From Arenibacter aquaticus (GTDB taxonomy: Bacteria > Bacteroidota > Bacteroidia > Flavobacteriales > Flavobacteriaceae), in NCBI RefSeq assembly GCF_003957295.1, contig NZ_RQPJ01000001.1:186001-250000 (forward strand): a DNA stretch of 64,000 bases. Direction: 5' to 3'. Below are positions 35,569 through 43,331 of the stretch, piece by piece (position 1 is the first letter of the stretch; each line of letters starts with the position of its first letter). A program made the translations under genes and the position numbers. Under the pieces are notes generated by a model that was given only the letters and a program-made list of their open reading frames with translations, did not search any database and was not told the origin of the DNA.

Positions 35569-36996
35569 CTAGGCAATATCCCAAGGCAGGGAATAGGTCT
35601 TTACATAGGTATAGCCCTTCATGGTTTCTATTACCCCTTCCTTATAGCCCAATCCGGAGTCTTTTACCCCACCAAAGGGCGTCCATTCCAAGCGGTAGCT
35701 AGGCGCTTCATTTACGTTTACCGTACCGGTATCCAGTTCGGTAATGACTCTTTGTATGGAGGGCCAGTGGTTGCTCACCACCCCTCCTGACAATCCATAT
35801 GGCGTGTCATTGGCGATATCAATGGCCTCGTCCAAGCTCTTAAACCTAATAATAGGGGCTACGGGACCAAAAGTCTCTTTTGCTACCACTTCGTGGGCAT
35901 TTTGCACATGGTCCAAAACCGTTGGGGCGTAGAGCGCACCATCTCTTTTATGACCGGCCAAGAGCACTGCACCATTGTCTATTGCGTCCTGCACCCTGGA
36001 TTCCATTTCCTTGGCCGAATCTTCGCTAATAACGGTTCCCATATCATTATCTGGATTATAAGGATCACCGCATTTCAAGGCTTTTACCCTATCGGCAAGT
36101 TTAGCGGCATAGGTGTCCGCAATGCTTTCATGAACCAATATTCGCCGTATGGCGGTACAGCGCTGGGCTGAATTTTTAAAAGTACCTGCCATGGTTACTT
36201 CTACGGCCTCATCTATATCGGCATCATCCAAAATTAATAAGGCAGAGCTACCCCCAAGTTCCAGAACAAGTTTTTTATAGCCCGCCTTTGAGGCGATGAT
36301 CTTTCCTATTTTACTTCCCCCTGTAAAGGACACCATAGTAATTTCTGGATGTACGGTCATCATTTCTGCCGTGGCTTCTATATCGGCACCATTGACTACG
36401 TTCAACATATTCGGTGGCAGACCACAGTCCAAGGCCAACTGTGCAAAATAGTAGGCAGACAAGGGTGTTTTTTCCGATGGCTTTAAAACTACCGTATTGT
36501 TGGTTGCTATTGCCGGTGCTATCTTGTGAACCACTTGATTCATAGGGTGATTAAAAGGTGTTATACAACTAATTAGTCCCAAGGGCACCCTTGTAGTATA
36601 GATTCTTCTTGGTTTGCCATTTTTGGACACGTCACACGGGAACACCTGGGAATCGTCATCCAAGGCCTTCATGGCCGAGAATCGCAGCACATCCGAAACC
36701 CGACTTGCTTCATACCTACTATCCTTTAAACAAAGTCCGGTCTCATCGGTGATCATATTACTCACCTCATCTACCCTTTCCTCCAATGCACTGGCTATTT
36801 TGTTCAGTATTTCATAGCGCTCGTACCTAGTGAGGTTAATTTTAGTCTTCTTGGTATCTACCAAAACCTTGTCCAAACTATTGGTATCAATAGATGATAC
36901 CCTGCCTACCTGTTTCTTGGTATAAGGATTGTATATATTGATCCATTCCCCGCTCTTTACCTGTTTTCCATTAATTATACTTCCAAATTCGATCAT
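35569..36996 (-). CDS. phnY: Phosphonoacetaldehyde dehydrogenase
   Basis: A 475-residue NAD(P)-dependent aldehyde dehydrogenase. The catalytic residues are Cys280 (NSAQRCTAIRRI), Glu246 (KLVLELGGSS) and Asn149 (ITPFNHP), all in the family pattern. The neighbours are PhnA and PhnW, so its substrate is most likely phosphonoacetaldehyde, oxidised to phosphonoacetate. This role is known for PhnY in Sinorhizobium. Sequence alone would only give ALDH family; the specific call rests on the phnA-phnY-phnW gene order. It begins 20 bases after phnA ends. Confidence 0.92.
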   Translation of the reverse strand: MIEFGSIINGKQVKSGEWINIYNPYTKKQVGRVSSIDTNSLDKVLVDTKKTKINLTRYERYEILNKIASALEERVDEVSNMITDETGLCLKDSRYEASRVSDVLRFSAMKALDDDSQVFPCDVSKNGKPRRIYTTRVPLGLISCITPFNHPMNQVVHKIAPAIATNNTVVLKPSEKTPLSAYYFAQLALDCGLPPNMLNVVNGADIEATAEMMTVHPEITMVSFTGGSKIGKIIASKAGYKKLVLELGGSSALLILDDADIDEAVEVTMAGTFKNSAQRCTAIRRILVHESIADTYAAKLADRVKALKCGDPYNPDNDMGTVISEDSAKEMESRVQDAIDNGAVLLAGHKRDGALYAPTVLDHVQNAHEVVAKETFGPVAPIIRFKSLDEAIDIANDTPYGLSGGVVSNHWPSIQRVITELDTGTVNVNEAPSYRLEWTPFGGVKDSGLGYKEGVIETMKGYTYVKTYSLPWDIA

Positions 36997-37016
36997 AGTA
37001 TTAATTTAAAGGGGGG

Positions 37017-38234
37017 TTAGTTAGAAAATCCGTTACTTAAAAAATGGAACAAATCAAAGTTCCTACTGTTCCCTGAAGCCAATTTCTCACTGAATTCAGC
37101 GTTTAATTTCTTGTTGAATATCATGGGTACCTCTTGGCAGTGTTCCCCGCCATGTGATCGCAGCCCTTCCTTAACCTTATCCAACTCGTGCCAGTCCGGT
37201 GTTCTGCCTATGGTGGTAGAAGAATCGGCCAATACCACCAAATCTCCTATCCTATCCGCTGGCAATTCGTATTCTTCCACAGCCTCGGCATTGGTAAGCA
37301 CTTTTTCAATTCCGTCCAAGCTTAACAGATAATCCTTGGCCGCCCCCAATTGTGATTTATCTTCCAAATACAAGGTACCATATCCACCCAATGCACCATG
37401 ATGCACCACGTAGGGATCTGTAATGGGCAAGATTACCCTGGTCTTAATATCCTGGGCATCCAAAAGCTGCTCTATAAACTGTACTTTGGGACTACCGTCC
37501 GGATTGGTCTTGGCCTGCATGCCATGATCGGCCGTTACCCCAATAATGGCCCCCAATTTATCTAGCTCTCCCAACCAAAAATCTATTTTCGACAAGAAAT
37601 CATTGGCATCCGGACTTCCTGGAGCATATTTATGCTGCACAAAGTCTGTTGTGGTTAAATACATGACATCAAAATGCTGGCGCTTTAATAATTTGGCACC
37701 GGCTTCAATACAATAAACAGAAATATAGGGATCATAAATTCCAGGTCTTTCCTTACCCATTAAGCCTTGCTCCACATCCGCTATCCCATTCTCCTCCAAG
37801 GTAGCTTGGTTGGCAAATTCTGCCGAAAAGCAAATACCATCCAGATTATGGGCCAACATTTTACGCAATTTGTCCTTGGCAGTAACAACCGCTACTTTTC
37901 TATTGTTTTTACTTAGTTCGGACAATATGGTAGGCACCTTCAGATATTTAGGATCATTCATCATTACCTCTTCCTGCAACTCGGTATCCCAATAGAAATT
38001 CCCACAAATTCCATTTACCTTAGGTGTTACCCCCGTAACAATGGCCATGTTATTGGGATTAGTAAAGGATGGGATTACACTTTTAACCATTCCTACAGAT
38101 CCTTCCTTTATAAACCGCTGTAAATTGGGCATTACGTCCTTGGCCGCTTCATAATATGGATAAGAGGTTCCATCCATACAAACTCCTATGATGGTCTGTT
38201 TTTGTTTTGGATAATTTCTATTGTTGATGTTCAT
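37017..38234 (-). CDS. phnA: Phosphonoacetate hydrolase
   Basis: A 405-residue enzyme of the alkaline-phosphatase superfamily that cleaves the C-P bond of phosphonoacetate to acetate and phosphate. Two-zinc ligands and nucleophile are all present: Asp21 (CMDG), nucleophile Thr58 (PSFTNPNNMAIVTG), Asp197 and His201 (TTDFVQHK), Asp236-His237 (TADHGMQ) and His in SHGGEH. They follow the pattern of Sinorhizobium PhnA. There is no signal peptide, in contrast to the other alkaline-phosphatase-fold proteins in this locus, so it acts in the cytoplasm. The product phosphate would be available for export by the OPA antiporters. Confidence 0.94.
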   Translation of the reverse strand: MNINNRNYPKQKQTIIGVCMDGTSYPYYEAAKDVMPNLQRFIKEGSVGMVKSVIPSFTNPNNMAIVTGVTPKVNGICGNFYWDTELQEEVMMNDPKYLKVPTILSELSKNNRKVAVVTAKDKLRKMLAHNLDGICFSAEFANQATLEENGIADVEQGLMGKERPGIYDPYISVYCIEAGAKLLKRQHFDVMYLTTTDFVQHKYAPGSPDANDFLSKIDFWLGELDKLGAIIGVTADHGMQAKTNPDGSPKVQFIEQLLDAQDIKTRVILPITDPYVVHHGALGGYGTLYLEDKSQLGAAKDYLLSLDGIEKVLTNAEAVEEYELPADRIGDLVVLADSSTTIGRTPDWHELDKVKEGLRSHGGEHCQEVPMIFNKKLNAEFSEKLASGNSRNFDLFHFLSNGFSN

Positions 38235-38324
38235 GTTTTAGAATATAAAAAAGGTTGTTAATCAATTTTGCACTAAAGTACAAAACTTTTACATATATGA
38301 AAATTGTTGTGGTTAAATTTATCG

Positions 38325-39992
38325 CTAATCACAGCTAAATTCCAGTAGTGAATTCCCTTCAAGTCCCCAATTGGGATCTATAGGCACACATAAATGGTTT
38401 AAGGCGGTTACCGCAAGGTCTACAGTTCGGGGTGTGTTGTCAAAATTATGTTCCACTTCCATTGAAGCCACGGTTGCGTCCTGCCAAATTCCGTCTTTTA
38501 ATCTTCCATTGGCCCTGACCGGCCCCAAATCCTTTATATCCTGACCTTGACCTTCCGTAATTTTCCAATGTCCTTTTACAAAAGCATACTTAGGGTGTGA
38601 AGCATCCAGCACCTTACATTGCCATAAATCTATTTCCTCATCGTCCAACAAGGTATTAAATACTCGGACCTCTGCTATATACCCATGTAAATTGTACTTC
38701 AAATTCCCATCGCCCCCAATAGTAAATGGAAAGTCGTTGTCTATATTTTCTATTTTAGAGATATCTGCACTATTTTCCAACTCTCCGTCCATATATACCT
38801 TTAGCAGGCCATCACGATCAAAAGTAGCACTTAGGGTATGCCATTCATTATCATCCAAAGTACTGGCCTCAACATCCACCCTTTTACTTCCATCACCCAC
38901 ATTTACCTTAAATTTCTTATTTCTGGGATTAAAAGAAAAAACGTAACCAGGCATAAGTCCGTTGTCCCAATTCTTTTTCGCCAGGATGGCCACATCACCC
39001 GGATGGAGAGAACGTACTCTACACTCAATTGAAAAGTCATTGGAGGCACCAAAGTTGAACGCCGGATTGTTAGGCACCTCAATGGAGGCATTGGCATCAA
39101 AAAACAGTTCATCACTACTTCCAAGGCAATTGCTTACCGGTTGCCTAACAACCTCCACCGTAGTTTTGGCTATTTCCTTTTTGGGTACGGTATCCCCACT
39201 TACGATTACAAATATGGTTCGCTCCTCATCGGTATCTCCTCCATGACTGGTCCCAATCCCCCCATGATCCGTACTTACCAAAATAACCCAATCCTCATTT
39301 TCATAATTGGATCGCGACTTCATTGCCTGGACTACCTCTCCAATGGCCTTATCAACAGTCTCAATAGCTTGTAAATACGCAGGATTATCAGGACCAAAAC
39401 CCGATCTATGCCCTGCATGATCAACATCATCAAAGTGGACAAACAAGGCTGTTAACCCTTCCTCCTTCAGCTCATCAATAGCCTTAAGCTTGGTATTCTC
39501 ACTAGAATCCTCAGTATTTACTGTCTTGTAGAGGCGCTGACCCATTTGATCGTTTATTGGATGCCATTGGCTCACAGAAACCGTTTTATAATTGGTACTA
39601 AACGCTTCTATCCGCTTAAAAAAATGGGGATATTCGGTATAGTTAGAACCAGAAAATGAATTATCAACAACCCCATGTTTATCTTCCCATACCCCGGTAA
39701 GCATGGAGGACCAGCTTGGACCACTTATGGTTATCCCCGTATTTCTTGCGTCCAGAGAGTACGTTCCATTGGCCATTAAGGCGTCCAAACTTGGGGTATT
39801 GGCGGTGGTAATACCATCTGGCCTACAGCCGTCAATGCCTATAATAAGCAACTTGGGCTTTTTTCCACTCCCTACCTTTCCTGCTTCTTTTTCCTTTTCC
39901 TCTGAAGCACAAGCCCCAACTAAAGATATAGCAAAACTTATAGCTAAAAATACTATAATCTTGGGACGACAATATGTATAAATTGTAAACAT
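38325..39992 (-). CDS. Surface lipoprotein phosphodiesterase with LamG inserted in the AP fold
   Basis: A 555-residue lipoprotein. The lipobox is LVGAC (Cys28) and the next residues ASEEKEKE form a Bacteroidota surface-export-like acidic stretch. The alkaline-phosphatase/NPP fold supplies Asp54 (GIDGC), probable nucleophile Ser90 (ISGPSWSSMLTG), Asp191/His195 (DVDHAGH), Asp242-His243 (TDHGG) and His250. At about residue 285 the fold is interrupted by a LamG jelly-roll (about 285-460, LFFDANASIEVPN to LLDDEEIDLWQC). It then resumes with TPRTVDLAVTALNHLCVPIDP near the C-terminus. Such insertion probably holds the catalytic site against a polymer or lipid surface. The gene is directly upstream of phnA, 90 bases away. 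Confidence 0.87.
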   Translation of the reverse strand: MFTIYTYCRPKIIVFLAISFAISLVGACASEEKEKEAGKVGSGKKPKLLIIGIDGCRPDGITTANTPSLDALMANGTYSLDARNTGITISGPSWSSMLTGVWEDKHGVVDNSFSGSNYTEYPHFFKRIEAFSTNYKTVSVSQWHPINDQMGQRLYKTVNTEDSSENTKLKAIDELKEEGLTALFVHFDDVDHAGHRSGFGPDNPAYLQAIETVDKAIGEVVQAMKSRSNYENEDWVILVSTDHGGIGTSHGGDTDEERTIFVIVSGDTVPKKEIAKTTVEVVRQPVSNCLGSSDELFFDANASIEVPNNPAFNFGASNDFSIECRVRSLHPGDVAILAKKNWDNGLMPGYVFSFNPRNKKFKVNVGDGSKRVDVEASTLDDNEWHTLSATFDRDGLLKVYMDGELENSADISKIENIDNDFPFTIGGDGNLKYNLHGYIAEVRVFNTLLDDEEIDLWQCKVLDASHPKYAFVKGHWKITEGQGQDIKDLGPVRANGRLKDGIWQDATVASMEVEHNFDNTPRTVDLAVTALNHLCVPIDPNWGLEGNSLLEFSCD

Positions 39993-40006
39993 AAAATTAA
40001 ATTAAT

Positions 40007-40037
40007 AAGCCCGGTCCAACTCTCAAGAACCGGGCTT
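40007..40037 (-). terminator. Hairpin between the LamG-protein gene and the surface phosphodiesterase gene
   Basis: AAGCCCGGT (40007-40015) pairs with ACCGGGCTT (40029-40037). On the minus strand it is followed by the T-rich run ATTAATTTAATTTT just before the next ATG at 39992. Partial read-through here would make more SusC/SusD/LamG transcript than enzyme transcript. Confidence 0.6.
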
Positions 40038-40071
40038 CGTTGAAAAAAACTAACTCAAAAAAACTCAACTT

Positions 40072-41805
40072 TTATTCCGTATAAAGTGTTTCAACCTCTT
40101 CCGCGGTGAGGGCATAATCAAAGATCATAGAATTGGCCACTATCCCCTGAAACCAATTACCGTAATTGCCGGTACCGTCTTGGGCAAGTCTAATGGGCAG
40201 GTTACTATTCATATCCCCTAAGGCCGACATATTGGCATTGCCTACTTCTTCCCCATCCTGATAGACTGTGGCATGGCCATTCCGATCAAAGGTCACAGTA
40301 AGCAAATGCCATTCGCCGTCACCAATGGATCCCCCGTTAACGTCAATTCTATTGCCATTTCCATCTCCGGCATTTAACTTCCAGGAACCGCCTAAATAAG
40401 CAAAAATAAACCCCTTGTTACCGCCGCTCCCCCAGTCCTTATCTCCAATAATGGAGGGATCGCTATTGCTGGCCAAAGTTTTTACCCAAGTAGCAATTGA
40501 AAAATCCCCGGTATGTCTAAAAGCAAGCTCACTGTCCTCAAGGGTGGCGTAATCATCAACTCCATCAAAATCAAAAGCATACCTCCCATCCTCACTCCTG
40601 GCATTGACACCACCAGTACCGGCAACCGCAATGTTAAGTGTATTTCCATCCTGTTTTAACAATTGCGCCCCTGTTTTTACGGCAGAAACAGCTGATACCT
40701 GTTGCGGGGACAAGACATAGTCATAGATAGAAATTTCTCCAATTTTTCCTTGAAAAAACTGCCCATAAGCTCCAGTTCCATCCTGACCTATACGAAGTGG
40801 GTTACCACTGTCTGTTTCGCCAATTCCGGCCATGCTCACGGATGCCACCGAGGCTCCATCCTGATACAGTGTCATGTTGCCATCCCGATCAAATGTAGTC
40901 ACTATATAATGCCACTCTCCGTCATTAAAGCCCCCATCATAATTTGTATCTGCCTTGGTGATTCCGTCGGAGGTGGCTACCCTCCAATTGTTACCCCTAA
41001 AGGCAATGGTCAGTCCAGGATTGGAAGAACTACCCCAATCTTGATCTCCAATCATTACTGGATCACTATCGGTAGAGGTTGTATTTACCCAAAAACCTAT
41101 GGAATAATCACTGTTATGTCTAAACCCTAGTTCGGGAACATCCAATATCTCTACTTGATCGTCAACACCATCAAACTCAACTACAGCACCATATGCCGGA
41201 TCAGTAATACGTGAAGAAACCTTTTCATCAATAACCAAAGGAGTAGTCTCCCCAGTACTTTTCCTTAAATAAACAAAGGTATCCACTACCGCATTGGGGT
41301 CGAAAAACTTCACTTTTTTCACTTCAAAATTAACGGCCCCTATGGCGCCGTCCCCATATAAAATATCAAACTTCAAGGTCATCTTATCGCCTATTTCCAC
41401 TAGACCCAGCTCTTGTAGGCCAGTCACAAAACTAGTGGACTTAAATTTTTCGCCGTAGGGCTCAAATGTTGTAAGGGTTCCCAATACGGATAAGTCTTTA
41501 CCGGAAAGCACTTTTATTTCAGAAGGCATTTTGGAAGTCACTACGGACAAATCTATAGACTGCCCCTCGGAATAGGACTCCTTTAGTAGTGGGTTGTACG
41601 TTAGCTCTGCCAATTCCTCTTGGGTGTATTCTTCCCCTGTTAAAGGATTTAGGTGGTATACATAAAATTCAAAATCCTCCAAATATCTCTCATCCGCCCA
41701 ACCATCGCCTCGGTCTACCGTACATCCTTGCAAAAATGTGAGGACTGTCCCTAGAAAACAAAGGACAATAATTCTTAAACTGCTTGATCTATATATTTTT
41801 TTCAT
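40072..41805 (-). CDS. Surface lipoprotein with two LamG domains, probable substrate-binding protein
   Basis: A 577-residue lipoprotein (lipobox FLQGC, Cys28). An N-terminal region of about 170 residues is followed by two tandem LamG domains (about 205-385 and 400-577) that are clearly duplicates: both carry a VxFDGVDDxx start, a DxDWGSxxNxG segment and an RxxQDGTGxYGxxFQG end. No enzyme motif is visible. It follows susD directly, in the position of a surface glycan-binding protein (SGBP), so it probably presents the phosphonate-bearing substrate to the SusC/SusD complex. LamG also appears in two enzymes of this locus, which points to one shared ligand. Confidence 0.82.
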   Translation of the reverse strand: MKKIYRSSSLRIIVLCFLGTVLTFLQGCTVDRGDGWADERYLEDFEFYVYHLNPLTGEEYTQEELAELTYNPLLKESYSEGQSIDLSVVTSKMPSEIKVLSGKDLSVLGTLTTFEPYGEKFKSTSFVTGLQELGLVEIGDKMTLKFDILYGDGAIGAVNFEVKKVKFFDPNAVVDTFVYLRKSTGETTPLVIDEKVSSRITDPAYGAVVEFDGVDDQVEILDVPELGFRHNSDYSIGFWVNTTSTDSDPVMIGDQDWGSSSNPGLTIAFRGNNWRVATSDGITKADTNYDGGFNDGEWHYIVTTFDRDGNMTLYQDGASVASVSMAGIGETDSGNPLRIGQDGTGAYGQFFQGKIGEISIYDYVLSPQQVSAVSAVKTGAQLLKQDGNTLNIAVAGTGGVNARSEDGRYAFDFDGVDDYATLEDSELAFRHTGDFSIATWVKTLASNSDPSIIGDKDWGSGGNKGFIFAYLGGSWKLNAGDGNGNRIDVNGGSIGDGEWHLLTVTFDRNGHATVYQDGEEVGNANMSALGDMNSNLPIRLAQDGTGNYGNWFQGIVANSMIFDYALTAEEVETLYTE

Positions 41806-41826
41806 CCTTGTAAATTTTTACCGTTT

Positions 41827-43320
41827 TTAGTCCTTAAGCAACCATATTAGTTGATCCCTATCATCTACTTCGGCACCAAATTGTGCCCTTAGGGCCGCCC
41901 TGTAGTTTTCCTTATTATCCGAATCTTCCGAAGAAGGATAGGTCCATCGTACAGGGTACTTGGTTATACTATTTTCTTCCGAAAAAATATAGGTGGGCAC
42001 TCCAGTCCTTCTCGTTGTAAAAAATGACTCCTGATTGGAGTTTTCGGCAAAAGCCAAGTATTTTTGCTCCAGGATTCTGGTCAGCCCTGCTTCCCCGGTG
42101 ATGTAGGGCTGCTTTGTTGTTAAATATTCAGAAATATCAGCAGGATCAACCCCGTAAAATTCCATGGATGCCGCAACCCCATTTTCATAATGTACCTCTG
42201 CATTGGCATTGGTCCAGCCTCTATTTGCTGCTTCCGCCAGGTGCAGCTCCTGCTCCCAATAGCTTATAAAAATTCCTGGTTGCCCAACATAGTTCCAATA
42301 TTTATTGAAATGCGGAAAGGAGAAATCCCCATCCAATTTTTTGGATGAATTCTCAGTACCGTTGGCAGAAATATCTGCGCCGGCATATGAATTAAAGTCG
42401 GCCCTAACTACTGCCTCATCGGGATTGGCATCCAGTGCATCCTTTGTAGGGTCCGCCACCTGCATCAATCTTGGATCTTCAAATTCCTTTAGTATATCTA
42501 TATAGGTACTGGCATATACAACAGCATCCCTGTACACAGCTTGGTCTGGATTATAAGTCTGTCTAAAACCGTCGGCATTGGAGTATTCCATTTGGGCATT
42601 ATCAGCTAGACCGGTAAGCAACGGATATTTGTCCGGATTGTTTACAATGTTGGCAAAACGGCCTTTTAGGTCAACATCCGTATCGTTCTCCTTCTTGCTC
42701 AATGAAATCAAAATTCTAATGGTATACGCATTGATCAATTTCTGCCATTGCTTTAAATCGCCATTGTAAAAGAGGTCTCCCTCTAAAATCACACCCGGAT
42801 TACTTACAATAAAATCTCCCAATTCCTCATTGGCTTCATCCAACCAATTGAGGCATTGTATATAAATAGATTTCTGGGAATCATACTTTGGTGTCGGGTT
42901 TTCCGCCCCTTGCACTGCTTCACTAAAAGGAATATCCCCCATTCTTCTAGTCATTTCAACAAAAGTAAAGGCCCTTAAGAATTTCCCCAGTATGGCATAT
43001 TCCCCTGCCCCAACAGCAACAGCTTCCTCAATCATTTTATCAATGTTCCTCAAATCCCCATAGGAAAAAGAACCTCCAAAACCACTATTAAAATTTGGAG
43101 AGTTAACATTATCGGTTGCAATCCACAAGTGATATTGCATTCTTACATAGGTATCCCTAAAGGAAGATTCAACCCCTGGTGTCAACTGTGTAAATATAAG
43201 GCTAGGAGGAACCGAATTTGGTTGATTGGGGTTTTCCCGCAAATCATCATACTTTAAACAGCTTATTGCGATAGAAGTCACCCACAGCAACAGTATAGTT
43301 TTCAAGAATATATTTTTCAT
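41827..43320 (-). CDS. SusD-like outer-membrane lipoprotein (SusD-like_2 type)
   Basis: A 497-residue lipoprotein (lipobox AISC, Cys21). The DDLRENPNQPNSVPPSLIFTQL region after the signal and the TPR-rich body fit SusD/RagB proteins of the SusD-like_2 group (PF12771), not the classical PF07980 group. It caps the SusC channel outside the cell and captures the ligand. It lies between susC (11 bases upstream) and the LamG-protein gene (21 bases downstream), so the three are co-transcribed. The ligand is not known from sequence; the phosphonate pathway downstream is the only clue. Confidence 0.9.
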   Translation of the reverse strand: MKNIFLKTILLLWVTSIAISCLKYDDLRENPNQPNSVPPSLIFTQLTPGVESSFRDTYVRMQYHLWIATDNVNSPNFNSGFGGSFSYGDLRNIDKMIEEAVAVGAGEYAILGKFLRAFTFVEMTRRMGDIPFSEAVQGAENPTPKYDSQKSIYIQCLNWLDEANEELGDFIVSNPGVILEGDLFYNGDLKQWQKLINAYTIRILISLSKKENDTDVDLKGRFANIVNNPDKYPLLTGLADNAQMEYSNADGFRQTYNPDQAVYRDAVVYASTYIDILKEFEDPRLMQVADPTKDALDANPDEAVVRADFNSYAGADISANGTENSSKKLDGDFSFPHFNKYWNYVGQPGIFISYWEQELHLAEAANRGWTNANAEVHYENGVAASMEFYGVDPADISEYLTTKQPYITGEAGLTRILEQKYLAFAENSNQESFFTTRRTGVPTYIFSEENSITKYPVRWTYPSSEDSDNKENYRAALRAQFGAEVDDRDQLIWLLKD

Positions 43321-43331
43321 CTTTGGTAGTT

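Noticed and set aside
34422-38234. C-P lyase or phosphonatase (PhnX) route
   Set aside because: No PhnG-M, PhnJ or PhnX-like protein was found; the only C-P breaking enzyme is PhnA.
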